Below the pieces are notes generated by a model that saw nothing but the letters and a program-made list of their open reading frames with translations, searched no databases and had not been told where the DNA came from. A program made the translations under genes and the position numbers. Positions 44,701-53,255 of a stretch of DNA of 64,000 nucleotides are shown here, in pieces. The stretch's first letter is position 1. Each line of letters begins with the position of its first letter. The DNA is taken from the NCBI GenBank assembly GCA_035295125.1, contig DATGJP010000080.1, positions 241,511 through 305,510 on the forward strand, given 5' to 3'. This DNA comes from JAICMB01 sp035295125. Lineage in GTDB: Bacteria; Acidobacteriota; Terriglobia; Bryobacterales; Bryobacteraceae.

Positions 44701-45462
44701 GTACAAAGAGCCATGCAACGAGTTCGTTCCGCTCTTCGTGACGAGCGCGACTTGCGCACCCGATGTTCTGCCGCTGTCGGCGCCGGAATTGGTTGTTACC
44801 GTTCGAAATTCTTCGACGGAATCGAGTGTGACGCGTAACACGCTGCTGAAAGCGGTGTGGTTCTGCTGATCGTTGACGTCCACTCCATCCAGCGTGATGT
44901 TGCCCTGATCGGACTTGCCGCCGTTAACAGCGCCGCTACGGAAATCCGGCGTCGCGCCCGGTTGTGTTTCACCCGTAAAGACCACTCCCGGCTGCAAGGA
45001 AAGCAGACCGACTACGTTGCGGCCTTCAAAAGGCAGTTGCGTGATGACGTTCCCGCCCACAGCGTTTCCGATTGAAGCGTCGGTCGTGTTGACTTGCGTG
45101 CCTTCCGCCGAAACTTCCACTGTCTGCGACACGGTACCCACTTTTTCAAATGTGATGCCGAGCGTCGCGGGAGTACTGACTTCCAAAACAACGTTGTTGA
45201 CCACCACGTCCGAGAATCCCGGCGCTTTCGCAGTCAGCGTATACGTGCCGGGTTCCACCTGCAACAACGAGGAGCGGCCGGCGGAATCGGATGTTATGTG
45301 CCGGGACGCCTGTGTTGCGTTATTGACGATGGTGATGTTTGCCCCTGGTATCACCGCACCGGATGGATCCGTTACGGTGCCTGAAATGGATGTGAGCGCC
45401 TGACCGTACAAAGCGGCCAAAGCGAGAACCGTCGCCACAAAAATGGCGAAGCCTTTCTTCAT
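41761..45462 (-). CDS. TonB-dependent receptor with N-terminal carboxypeptidase-regulatory-like domain
   Basis: A 1233-residue outer-membrane protein. A signal peptide (1-21) is followed by a carboxypeptidase-regulatory-like domain (SISGTVTDPSGAVIPGANIT, about 24-105). The plug starts near VEVSAEGTQVNTTDASIGNA and contains QLPFEGRNVVGLLSLQPGV. The beta barrel occupies the rest and ends in the aromatic FQFSARYEF, the outer-membrane assembly signal. This is the Oar-like type expanded in Acidobacteria, most often linked to uptake of plant-derived oligomers or large substrates. The ligand is unknown. The protein is intact. Confidence 0.95.
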   Translation of the reverse strand: MKKGFAIFVATVLALAALYGQALTSISGTVTDPSGAVIPGANITIVNNATQASRHITSDSAGRSSLLQVEPGTYTLTAKAPGFSDVVVNNVVLEVSTPATLGITFEKVGTVSQTVEVSAEGTQVNTTDASIGNAVGGNVITQLPFEGRNVVGLLSLQPGVVFTGETQPGATPDFRSGAVNGGKSDQGNITLDGVDVNDQQNHTAFSSVLRVTLDSVEEFRTVTTNSGADSGRTSGAQVALVTKSGTNSLHGSLYEYLRNNATSANDFLSNQSGIPVAKLNRNVFGVALGGPIKKNRLFYFLNYEGRRDASDQVALRIVPTADFRQGIFTYRTTNGGIAKLTPAQVTALDPAHIGPDPNVLKLWQGYPLPNDFTQGDTLNTAGFRFNAATPLTWNTYIAKINYQIDEQGRHQVFLRGNLQNDDFVPPTTTALPEFPGQPASSVLLDNSKGLAAGYTAILTPNLTSNLRYGYTRQGQQITGALTQDYTFFRNLSSPVGTSTGLTSIIPVHQFSEDMAWIKGAHNVSFGVNVLLVSNSRLDYGHSFSDGYINYAVLLDGGKSLLAPDAVNATAYRNQMANLLGLITEIDAQYNYNVDGSLLAQGAPVSRKFDQHSYEFYGQDSWKISRNLTLTAGLRVGIAPPVYEANGIQVSPNIPLGTWANERAALAQQGLSQSQAGPISLSLLGSPGTKGLYETQRDIAPRVALAYSPKGQSGLSKFLFGGEGKTSIRAGFGMFYDQFGQGLIRSFDASELGFSNLITPPAAPTNPASFAATAPRFTTFFSLPTAFLPPAPGGGYPNGVTQTYPDLFAVSNSIDQALKTPYTMNIDFSIGREFGHGFFVQGAYIGRLSRHSLAKADVAEPTNIVDPKSGMNYFQAAQAMSLLARQNQYNGVPVSQVKPIPFFEDLFPGYAGGGLTATQVLYRDYFQPNVGNETTALQLIDDGPSNACSPCSILGPNAFFSPQFAGLATLTSLGGGDYHAMQWSVRKRFGSGLQFDFNYTWSKSIDLASLGDAQQGITSFTGLVQNIWDPRQSRAVSNFDTRHIFSAFMVAELPFGQHKKFVSGANRFVDALIGGWQMSLIFHATSGFPVSVGNGGNWPTDWQLTPDGSQVGPTPAEQTTKNGTNGGPNIFANAAQAFNSYDYTLPGESGQRNGIRGDGIFSLDAGLGKRFTLYTIADHVHTLQLRAESFNVTNTARFDPATASLTPGEPGTFGKYTQILGTPRVFQFSARYEF

Positions 45463-45687
45463 TGGTTGAGCCCCTTTTTCCGATTTTCAGCCTAAGCCTG
45501 AATCGGGCAATCTTACCTGCAGACCAAAGCGATTGGGGATATGGTAACTACAAATTCAGACGGGTGTAAAGTTGGAACGTTTGCATTCAATCACAGGTGG
45601 GGCGGGCGTTTTTCAACCGGTGCTCCTTGCTTAGGTCGGAACAAGTTGAGAGCGGGTCGAAAACTCCAGGTGCGACAGGCTGTAGGG

Positions 45688-45805
45688 TGGCGCAGGCGGT
45701 TTCGCCTGTGCATCCTTCCACAATGTCAGAAGCTGTGTAATGCCTTTTCCAACCCGAGAGTCTCCGTTGGAGGCGGTCTCGGTTTCGCCTGCCTTTGGAC
45801 CCTTC
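45688..45805. repeat. Two adjacent dispersed palindromic repeats
   Basis: The first (45688-45728) has GCGCAGGCGGTTTCGCCTGT followed by GCATCCTTCCACAATGTCAG and nearly duplicates the copy at 8345-8386. The second (45771-45801) has GGCGGTCTCGGTTTCGCCTG followed by CCTTTGGACCC. They lie in the 857-base gap upstream of the TonB receptor. Confidence 0.75.
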
Positions 45806-45809
45806 GCCC

Positions 45810-46111
45810 GACGATTACACGCTGCTGCAGGCCATCCAACAAGGCGACTTCCTAATCGAGGGTTTTCGCAATCGAGACCTGCAAGCTCGTCTGTTCACCA
45901 AGCCGGCCGAGTCACCCAGGAGCAGCGGCGGCGCTTGGCAGCCATAAGCCGGAGACTCCGCATGCTCCGTGCTCATGGTCTGATCCACAAAATCTCTGGA
46001 ACGCACCGATATCAAGTGTCTGCATCAGCACGTACCCTACTCATCGCCGTGACGACATCCGCGCGGACCACTCTCCAGCAGATCAATCGGTTGCACGAAG
46101 AGGCAGCTTAA
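45810..46111 (+). pseudogene. Frameshifted remnant of a winged-helix-type protein
   Basis: Two reading frames look like parts of one protein. TLLQAIQQGDFLIEGFRNRD, then LQARLFTKPAESP (about 45810-45920) is followed in another frame by RRRLAAISRRLRMLRAHGLI and HKISGTHRYQVSASA up to the stop at 46111. The second part has the layout of a winged-helix domain, with a basic recognition helix and the HRYQVSA wing. The frame break lies near 45905-45930 and there is no visible start, so the gene is dead. I have seen such HRYQ-type sequences in Acidobacteria without a known role. Confidence 0.5.
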
Positions 46112-46146
46112 ATTGTCGCGCCGCGCAAAGATTCTCAGGTTTAGTA

Positions 46147-46172
46147 ATGCAGGCGGTTTCGCCTGCGCATGC
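46147..46172. repeat. Dispersed palindromic repeat, core only
   Basis: TGCAGGCGGTTTCGCCTGCG with CATGCC after it. This is the perfect form of the family core (GCAGGCGGTTTCGCCTGC). It lies between the remnant gene and the IS91 element. Confidence 0.7.
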
Positions 46173-46319
46173 CGCTCTGAAAGACTTCTGCCACGGCTAG
46201 GAAAGTAATAAATCACCGGTCGATTCCAAGCATCTGCAAATGGCGGTCAACCCCATCGAGCAGATTCCCGTATCCGGTCCGGCGAACCGGCAGCGATCCA
46301 GAAAACTACATAAACGCGA

Positions 46320-47496
46320 ATGAGCCGGCCCACCGTGGAGGTGGCCGATATCCTCCACGCACAGGGCGACCGCTTTGTGGAAAAGAACCGATCATGGCTG
46401 GGCATTCAGCGACTCAGCGTACTGCGAGCGATGACCCGTTGCCGCACAGCAGCTCTCGGCGGCCATATTGGTCACTGTCCACGATGCGGCCATCAGGCCA
46501 TCTCTTATAACTCCTCCCGCAATCGGCATTGCCCTAAGTGCCAGGCGCAAGCGCGCCAACGCTGGCTCGCCGCCCGCGAAAAAGAAGTGCTCGGCGTGCC
46601 CTACTTCCATGTGGTCTTCACGCTGCCGCATGAGCTGAACCCACTTTGCCAGTACAATCCTGAAGTACTCTATGGCCTGCTGTTCCAGGCCAGCGCAGCC
46701 ACACTCCTTGAGGTTGCCGCCGATCCGAAGCATCTGGGAGCAGAGATCGGTTTTCTCAGCATCCTGCACACGTGGGGGTCGAACCTGCTGCTCCATCCGC
46801 ATGTCCACTGTGCGATTCCAGCCGGCGGACTTTCTCCTGACCATACCCGATGGGTCCATCCCCGGTATCCATTCTTCCTACCGGTGAAGGTGTGTTCAGT
46901 CGTGTGTTCCGCGGCAAGTTCATTGCGGGATTGCGGCGAGCCTACCGGCGAAAGAAACTGCGCTGCCATGGTCCGATAGCTGAACTGGAAGACCCCAAGC
47001 GATTCGCATCTTTTCTGCGCACTATCTTCCGACAAGACTGGGTAGTCTATGCCAAACCAGCTTTCGGCGGCCCGACTCAGGTGCTCCGCTATCTGGGTCG
47101 GTACACGCCCGCGTCGCTATCAGCAACTACCGATTGTTGGCCTTCGATGGTGAGCGGGTTACCTTCCGCTGGAAAGACTACTCGCATGGCGGCAAACAAC
47201 GCAAAATGACCTTGAGCGCCCCGGAGTTTCTGCGGCGCTTCTCCCAACATATTCTGCCGCGTGGTTTCGTCCGCATTCGGCAGTATGGCTTCCTGGCGAC
47301 TCGCCACCGGACGACTAATCTGGCGTTTGTTCGCCAACTGCTCGCGATCCCCCCGCAGCCTCAACAGGTGTGCCCAGAGGCCCCTGCCACGTCGGCCAGT
47401 TGGAATTGCCCAAAGTGCGGAGCCGCGATGCAGATCGGCGCCAACCTCACCGCGCGCGAACTCGCTAATCGATGCAAGTTCTTCGACAGTTCGTAG
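46320..47496 (+). pseudogene. IS91-family transposase with two frameshifts
   Basis: Three consecutive reading frames give one IS91-type (HUH, Y1) transposase of about 390 residues. The first frame holds the zinc-finger region HIGHCPRCGHQ and CPKCQAQARQRW, and the histidine pair in LLHPHVHCAIPAGGLS. After a frameshift near 46893 the second frame gives VFRGKFIAGLRRAYRRKKL and QDWVVYAKPAFGGPTQVLRY. After another near 47108 the third gives RVAISNYRLLAFDGERVTF, with the catalytic tyrosine in SNYRL, through to CKFFDSS. The second break is explained by one lost base in CAC (ACGCC for ACGCAC). The element is inactive. Confidence 0.88.
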
Positions 47497-47736
47497 TCTG
47501 CCGACCAAGTTGGCGCGCCGCCGTGCAACTGCACGCCGACGCAGTGGTGTGCCTCTCCCGCAAGAACCGGCATCGAACTAGGGTTCGGGCCAGAGTACAA
47601 ACGCATCAGCGAGCGCTCGCCGACTCGCAGTTGTCCGCCTTCAAGCTTGTCCTTCAGGTCAACACGTTCTTCCCGCAGTATCAAAGTACGTTCCAGCATC
47701 CATAGGGTCCGCCCCGCCAGCGGCTTCCTTCTAGTC

Positions 47737-47814
47737 GCCCAATCGAAAGCGACGCGGCGCGGAGACTTCTCCGACAACTGAGGCTTCATTCCGCCGCGTC
47801 GCTCCCGATTGGGC
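47737..47814. repeat. Long imperfect inverted repeat downstream of the IS91 relic
   Basis: GCCCAATCGAAAGCGACGCG (47737-47756) and CGCGTCGCTCCCGATTGGGC (47795-47814) are complementary except at two or three positions near the middle, with a loop of about 36 bases that itself contains more CCGC/GCGG. It may be the terminal hairpin of the IS91 relic or an independent miniature element. The rest of the gap 47497-47881 shows nothing else. Confidence 0.6.
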
Positions 47815-47881
47815 ACTAACGACTACCGCCGATCTATCTGGTGCGATCCCTTCTGCAAACCAGGTGTCTCGACTGCGGGCG

Positions 47882-50608
47882 TTACTCGTGACGAAGCGCG
47901 ATCATTGGGTCGACGAGCGAGGCCTTTCGGGCGGGAATGTAACAGGCGACGAGAGCAACAGCCGTCAGCAGGGCTGCTGCAACCAGAAGCACCACGGGTT
48001 CGATGGCGCGAACCTCATAGAGAAATCCGGTCAGAACTTGTCCGATCCCAAGCGCCAGCAGCAATCCTAAACCTACGGCCACTGCCGTAATGCGAAGGCC
48101 TTCAGACAAAATCATTCGCAGCGTAGAGGTGGCATCGGCGCCGATTGCCATGCGGATACCAATCTCGCGGGTACGTCGAGCAACCGTATATGCGTTCACA
48201 GCATAAAGGCCGATAATCGCAAGAAAGAGAGCCACTCCGCCGAAAATCTCGAGAATATGCGCGCCCGTGCGTACGACCCAGATGTCCGGACCCGATTCCA
48301 AGTGGCCGTGCATGGTCTTCAACGACAGTAGCGGCAAATGTGGGTCAGCGGCGCGGATCTCGCGACGAATCGTATCGAGCATCCCGGCATCGCCCAAACT
48401 CGCCGCTACCCTGACATGAATCTGCATATCCGCCTGATAATGCTGGCCGAACGGAATGTATACATGAGGGGTCGGCTTGGCACCGTCGCCGACGATCTTC
48501 TCGCGCACATTGCCCACCACCCCTACGACTTCGCACGTTTGCTCGTAGCCGCCGCTCGATCGATCCAAACGGATCTGCTGGCCAACTGCATTGCCGCCTG
48601 GCCAGAGTTTATCGGCCGCGAGCTTATCGACGACGGCCACATGGCTTCTTGATTCCGGCATGTTCTCCGCGGCTACGAATGATCGGCCGCGCAGTAATGG
48701 AACGCCGAGCGTTTGGAAATAACCGTTCGCAACGATATTGAGGCGCGCAAACATAGGCCGACGCTCTTCTGAAGCCGTGGAGTTGGAAGGCAGGACGCGT
48801 GTGCCTAAGAAGGTCTCGCCGAACGGAACGGTAGCAGCCATAGAGACCGATTGGACACCGGGAATTTGCCTCAGATGCTCCAGGAGCGCACGATAGGCCT
48901 GGCGTCCCCGCGCCTCGTCCTGGTTAGCGAGGCTGGCATCCACCTCCCCAACGATCTCATTATCGAGCGAAAAGCCCGGCTGTACATTGGCGGCGCCCGC
49001 AGCGCTACGAATGAAGAGGCCCGCGGCTCCGAGCATCATCAATGACAGCGAGAGTTGTGCGATGACAAGTATGTTTCCCCGCGAGAATAAATGGCGTGCG
49101 CGGCCAGCGGCATCCTCGCCCGCATTTTCCTTCAAATCAAGCCAGGTCTTCGGTTTGGAAAGCTTCCACGCTGGAAAGAGCGCGAAAATGACTGCGCTCA
49201 TCCCACAAAAAACAAGCGTGCCGGCCAGGAGGCGCGCATCCGGCGTGGAATCGTAGACGAGATCAATCGGAGCAACCCGTGAGAGCGAGCCGATAAGAAC
49301 CGTTGTGCTCCAGGAAGCAACGAACAGTCCGACCGCGCCACCTAAAACAGCGAGGAGCAGTCCCTCTGTAACCAATTGCTGTACAATGCGGCGCCGGCTG
49401 CCCCCAATGGCGAGCCGGATCGCGATCTCCTTGCGCCGTACTGCCCCTTTAGCCATCATCAAGCTGGCAAGGTTTAAGGAGGCGATCAGCAGCACGACCG
49501 CGGCCAACGCAAGCAGCAGAATAGCGGGTGCCCACGGATCGTTATCGCTGGAAGGATCTGTCGAGATGGACAGGCGCGAGAGCGGATGGACAGACAACAT
49601 CTGGTCTTTGTTTTCGGCTGGAAACGCCTTTGCCATTTGAGAGGCAACCACCGCGAGTCCTGCGTTCGCCGCCTCCAGCGTAAGGCCTCGCCTCAGGCGG
49701 CCTACCAGAATCAAAGCGTTGTTATCGCGCGCATCGAGCGGCTTGCCATGACTTTCAATATCGTTCATCACGAAGTCGTAAGCGCCAAGCGGCACATATA
49801 GCTCGGGGCTCGCGAGCACGGTGGTACCCGTGAATCCCTTGGGTGTGATACCAATGACCGTGAACAGATGATCGTTAATGCGTAGATGTTTGCCGATTAA
49901 CTGCGGATCTCCGCCCGTTTTCCTCCAGAACGAGTAGGACACGATAACCGTTAGGTCACGGCCTGGCTTTTCTTCGTCGGCCCCGAATGGACGACCTGCG
50001 AAGAGCGTCACACCAAGCGTCGAAAAGTAATCCGAAGAGACGACGTCGGCAAACGTACGGCGGGTTTTGTCTCCTTCTTTGATGCCGACCAGAGCGAGAT
50101 CGTGGGCCGTCATGCTCGAAAAGGCCGCCTGGCTGTCGCGGATGTCTAAATAGTTCGGGTATGAGAACGCCCGGTAAGCATCGGGATGCTTGGTGTCGCG
50201 GCTGTAAAGCCCGACTAATTCTTCGGGTTTCGTGACGGCCAATGGCTTTAGCAAAAAGGCATTGATCAAGCTGAACACGGCGCTGGTCGCGCCAATGCCC
50301 AGCGCAAGTATCAGTACGGCCGCTCCCGTAAAAACCGGCTTATGGCGAAGATCGCGGCAAGCGTAGCGGAAGTCTTGCCAGATTCGTTCGACCATTGCTC
50401 CGGTTCGGATATCCCTTACAGAATCCTTTAAGGAGTTCGTGTTCCCCAAATGCAACTGGGCAGCCCTTCGCGCTTCGTCTTCGCTCATGCCCGACGCCAT
50501 TTTGTCGTCGGCGGTCGTTTCGAGGTAAAAACGTATCTCGTCATCAAGATCTTGTTCCACGCATTTCTTGCGGAAACTGTTGCGCAAGAAGCTTGCGATC
50601 TTTCGCAT
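47882..50608 (-). CDS. ADOP-type ABC transporter permease 3
   Basis: A 908-residue permease. The N-terminal cytoplasmic domain (VEQDLDDEIRFYLETTADDK) is followed by two permease halves. RYACRDLRHKPVFTGAAVLI and LALGIGATSAVFSLINAFLL form the first helix and the start of the periplasmic domain. The first cluster has RRKEIAIRLAIGGSRRRIV. The second ends in RTREIGIRMAIGADATSTLR and YIPARKASLVDPMIALRHE. It starts three bases after the PadR stop, so the two are one operon. It is intact. The substrate and the partner ATPase are unknown. Confidence 0.93.
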   Translation of the reverse strand: MRKIASFLRNSFRKKCVEQDLDDEIRFYLETTADDKMASGMSEDEARRAAQLHLGNTNSLKDSVRDIRTGAMVERIWQDFRYACRDLRHKPVFTGAAVLILALGIGATSAVFSLINAFLLKPLAVTKPEELVGLYSRDTKHPDAYRAFSYPNYLDIRDSQAAFSSMTAHDLALVGIKEGDKTRRTFADVVSSDYFSTLGVTLFAGRPFGADEEKPGRDLTVIVSYSFWRKTGGDPQLIGKHLRINDHLFTVIGITPKGFTGTTVLASPELYVPLGAYDFVMNDIESHGKPLDARDNNALILVGRLRRGLTLEAANAGLAVVASQMAKAFPAENKDQMLSVHPLSRLSISTDPSSDNDPWAPAILLLALAAVVLLIASLNLASLMMAKGAVRRKEIAIRLAIGGSRRRIVQQLVTEGLLLAVLGGAVGLFVASWSTTVLIGSLSRVAPIDLVYDSTPDARLLAGTLVFCGMSAVIFALFPAWKLSKPKTWLDLKENAGEDAAGRARHLFSRGNILVIAQLSLSLMMLGAAGLFIRSAAGAANVQPGFSLDNEIVGEVDASLANQDEARGRQAYRALLEHLRQIPGVQSVSMAATVPFGETFLGTRVLPSNSTASEERRPMFARLNIVANGYFQTLGVPLLRGRSFVAAENMPESRSHVAVVDKLAADKLWPGGNAVGQQIRLDRSSGGYEQTCEVVGVVGNVREKIVGDGAKPTPHVYIPFGQHYQADMQIHVRVAASLGDAGMLDTIRREIRAADPHLPLLSLKTMHGHLESGPDIWVVRTGAHILEIFGGVALFLAIIGLYAVNAYTVARRTREIGIRMAIGADATSTLRMILSEGLRITAVAVGLGLLLALGIGQVLTGFLYEVRAIEPVVLLVAAALLTAVALVACYIPARKASLVDPMIALRHE

Positions 50609-50611
50609 GAG

Positions 50612-50953
50612 TTACCCTTCCGACGTCGCCTCTATGGCCCACGCCATTGCAGTAGAGACACGCTCCCAATTCGCCATTTCGTTTCGAATCTGCTTTCGGC
50701 CCGCCTTCGTGAGCTTGTAATATTTGGCCCGCCGCAAATTTTCCGACTCGCCCCACTCGGAAGACAACCAACCCTTCTCCTCAAGTCGATGCAACGCTGG
50801 AAACAATGAGCCCGGCTTGACATCGAATGTTCCTTTGGAAATCTGATGAATTCTGCGGGCTATACCGACACCGTGATCGCGATTCAATGTAAGCGCTCTG
50901 AGAATGAGCAGATCCAGCGTGCCGCGCATCAGTTCGGTTCGTGATTCAGGCAT
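50612..50953 (-). CDS. PadR-family transcriptional regulator
   Basis: A 113-residue protein. ATG 50953 is chosen because the family start (RTELMRGTLDLLILRAL) follows directly; the longer open frame has no homology. Winged-helix segments include FDVKPGSLFPALHRLEEKGW and RRAKYYKLTKAGRKQI. It probably represses the downstream permease gene. A weak imperfect inverted repeat (ACCTA...TAGGT, 50992-51012) lies about 40-60 bases upstream of the start codon. Confidence 0.92.
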   Translation of the reverse strand: MPESRTELMRGTLDLLILRALTLNRDHGVGIARRIHQISKGTFDVKPGSLFPALHRLEEKGWLSSEWGESENLRRAKYYKLTKAGRKQIRNEMANWERVSTAMAWAIEATSEG

Positions 50954-51684
50954 TGGGACGTATCGGAACTCTATAGGAATAATACTGCATGACCTACAGA
51001 ATATCAATAGGTGAATGCAAAGCGATCGGTGCTGCGGCAGAACTGCGATCTGCTCGCTATCTGTCTGATCGGTCCTACGCCGCATCCATCGGTGATCTTC
51101 AGTGCTGTTGAGCCCGCTTTGTCGTAAACTTACCCTCTCAGGCCGCGTATGGATCGCCTGTAACGGCGTACTGTTTACGAGTGCCTGCTACGACCGAGAA
51201 TGGTCTACCGGCTCCTCGCTTACGCGGCCTGCTGCCGACGAAATTGACGCTGTTTTCGCGCCGTATCGGTCGTCTCCAGCTTGGCCGAGACTGCGAAATT
51301 GCCAGCTACGACTTAGCTTCCCGAATGCGGCGGCTTGACCGCGGCGAGACTGCGATGTGCCGCGTGCTACATGGTGTGGGGCCGCGGGATCGCCGGTGAG
51401 TACCGAGTGGGCTGCAGGGTCGACGACGTGGTACCCGACGTCCGATCGTAGGCCTGGAGCACTCCTTCCCCCAAAAGCCGCTGGGTTACACGATCCGGCG
51501 GCCTTCCTGCTTTTATAGCCACCGGGCCATCTCGCCGGAGGGAATCTCAGCAGCCTGGCGTTCCTGGAGGCGACGGACAAGGTTCAGCCCACAGCCAATA
51601 CCCGCTCTCCCTCATTAGCACGCGCAGGTTCTCAGCCACTATGCGCCCACTTTGGCGCCACAGAATTGCTCTATAGTACGGGGT
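50954..51684. other. 731-base region with no supportable gene
   Basis: Only frames with proline- and arginine-rich, low-complexity translations occur on either strand (for example 51188-51580, minus). I see no domain and no ribosome site. One -10-like TATAGT (51672-51677) lies just before the ParA start at 51685 and could give a near-leaderless transcript. The region may be decayed coding sequence. Confidence 0.4.
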
Positions 51685-52332
51685 ATGGCGATCCTCGCGG
51701 TAGCCGGCCGTAAAGGTGGCATCGGCAAGTCCACGATCGCGGGCAACCTGGCGGCTGAACTAACGGAGATGGGTTGGGGCGTCATCGCAATCGACGCCGA
51801 TCCCCAGCACAGCCTCGCACTCTGGGCGGCCCAGGGCGATGGTGTCCTCTCGCGCATAGTCCACAAACTCAAGGATAGTAGTGCTGACAGCTTGCGCGCC
51901 AAAGTGCGATCGCTTAACAATGCCGGCGACCTTATCGTCCTCGATACCCCGCCAGGCATGCCCGAGTTAACGTTCCAGGCTGCACTGCTGGCCGACCTTA
52001 TGCTGTTGCCCTGCGGCGCATCCCCACTCGACCTTTTCGCGATGAAGGAGGCATTGTCGCTGGCGCTGCGCGCGCGTGCCGAACGTCGTTCCAAGAAGCC
52101 GCGTATCCGCCTGGTGCCATCTCGCGTTCCCGCCAACACCATTCTCGGACGCAGCCTGTCCGAATCACTGGAGAAGATGGGCAAGAAGGTCCTGCCGCCC
52201 ATTGGACAGCGCATTGCCGTCGCCGAAGCAGTTACGAGCGGACTCACGATGATGGAATACGCGCCAAATTCGCCCGCTCGCACCGAGTTCTTTGAGTTGG
52301 CACGAGCAGTGGACAAGATTCTGAGGCGATGA
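51685..52332 (+). CDS. Orphan ParA/MinD-type ATPase
   Basis: A 215-residue P-loop ATPase. ATG 51685 is used because the deviant Walker A follows at the normal distance: ILAVAGRKGGIGKSTIAGNL (signature Lys of KGG at residue 10 and Lys of GKS). Walker A' is VIAIDADPQHSLALW and Walker B is LIVLDTPPGM. The size and composition match small ParA proteins of plasmids, integrative elements and cargo-positioning systems, which lack an N-terminal DNA-binding domain. No ParB or centromere-like repeats are seen nearby. Its partner may be the unknown neighbours, or it may be a relic of an integrated element. Confidence 0.92.
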   Translation: MAILAVAGRKGGIGKSTIAGNLAAELTEMGWGVIAIDADPQHSLALWAAQGDGVLSRIVHKLKDSSADSLRAKVRSLNNAGDLIVLDTPPGMPELTFQAALLADLMLLPCGASPLDLFAMKEALSLALRARAERRSKKPRIRLVPSRVPANTILGRSLSESLEKMGKKVLPPIGQRIAVAEAVTSGLTMMEYAPNSPARTEFFELARAVDKILRR

Positions 52333-52670
52333 TCCGGATCGACCGGCTTTTCCATTGCTTTCCCGCCTATCCTGATGAATCACGATGCGGCGATCAATAC
52401 CGTTGGATTTTCGACTACCCCGCCCGGACCACATGGTCATTTTGCTCCCGCGGAATCGGTTTCAGGTTGCGCCGACGTAATTGATACGACTTGTTCTCCC
52501 AGGCTTCCGTCGGTGCCCCCGCTTGAGAGCTTCCGGAGGCGTAGTCAAGCCGACGTACCTCCTGGGCGCGAACGGCTGAGGCAAACAATTGCACGGAACA
52601 TCCAGGCTTTATCAAGGCCGGCTTGTATGAGCCGGGAACAAGTCTCTCCGGAAAAAGCACGTGGCTTCTA
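52333..52670. other. 338-base gap with no feature seen
   Basis: I see no gene or clear palindrome here. Longer frames overlapping the gap run antisense into the neighbouring gene (for example 52375-52827) and have no coding character. Confidence 0.4.
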
Positions 52671-53255
52671 CTACCAGTCAAGAACGAAAAGCGCCGACGG
52701 ACGCGGAAAGATACTAAATAACTCATTCATGGTTGCATGCGACGTTTTGCTTGTGCCGGTGCTGCGGTCGCTTAGGTTGCGCGGCCCGATGCATCCGATG
52801 AGCCAACTTACGTCCGGCGCCTCGTGAATGAGGATTGCCTGTTCCTGGGCAGTCACGCCGCCGTAGATCCGAAAACACTTCCCGTCGGTCCCACGCAACG
52901 TGGCTACGACCTTATTTCCGGTTTCGAAGGCTATCCCATAGGCGCCGTTCTTATAGTGCTTGCCATTGAAGTCCTGAGGTTTCAGTTGAACGTAACCACC
53001 CATTCTTTCGATAGTCGTGTATCGCTTCAGCTCTTGGACTGCGGAACCGTCCGAAGTCGTAATATCAAGAACACCTGCGGGAATCTGAATCGCCCCGGAG
53101 CTGGCGCTGGCCGTATTCCCTGACGAAACAGCTACTTTTTCGATTTTGCCCCCCTGCAGAACGAGTAGAGTTCCAAAGCGGCCCTTCATAGACTTCGAGA
53201 GCGAACTGGTAAAGAGCACATCCGGCTTTCGTGTCAAAACGAACGTTGTCGTCAT
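52671..53255 (-). CDS. Unknown protein with His...GCIG motif
   Basis: A 194-residue cytoplasmic-type protein without a leader. On the minus strand GGAGG stands ten bases before ATG 53255. The N-terminal part is beta-rich (RKPDVLFTSSLSKSMKGRF, GTLLVLQGGKIEKVAVSSG, IQIPAGVLDITTSDG). The C-terminal part has AILIHEAPDVSWLIGCIG. His followed by GCIG about twelve residues later recalls the catalytic His/Cys layout of L,D-transpeptidase-like (YkuD) folds and the DUF5675 family (IPAG, then IH...GCI). This is a weak resemblance, not an assignment. No signal peptide is present. Function unknown. Confidence 0.7.
   Translation of the reverse strand: MTTTFVLTRKPDVLFTSSLSKSMKGRFGTLLVLQGGKIEKVAVSSGNTASASSGAIQIPAGVLDITTSDGSAVQELKRYTTIERMGGYVQLKPQDFNGKHYKNGAYGIAFETGNKVVATLRGTDGKCFRIYGGVTAQEQAILIHEAPDVSWLIGCIGPRNLSDRSTGTSKTSHATMNELFSIFPRPSALFVLDW

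Noticed and set aside
41674..46172. Possible CRISPR array, because several similar short palindromic units occur
   Set aside because: Units are widely and irregularly spaced with no spacers of constant length and no cas genes.
51188..51580. 130-residue minus-strand ORF upstream of ParA
   Set aside because: Arginine/alanine-rich translation without start signals or similarity; likely decayed sequence.
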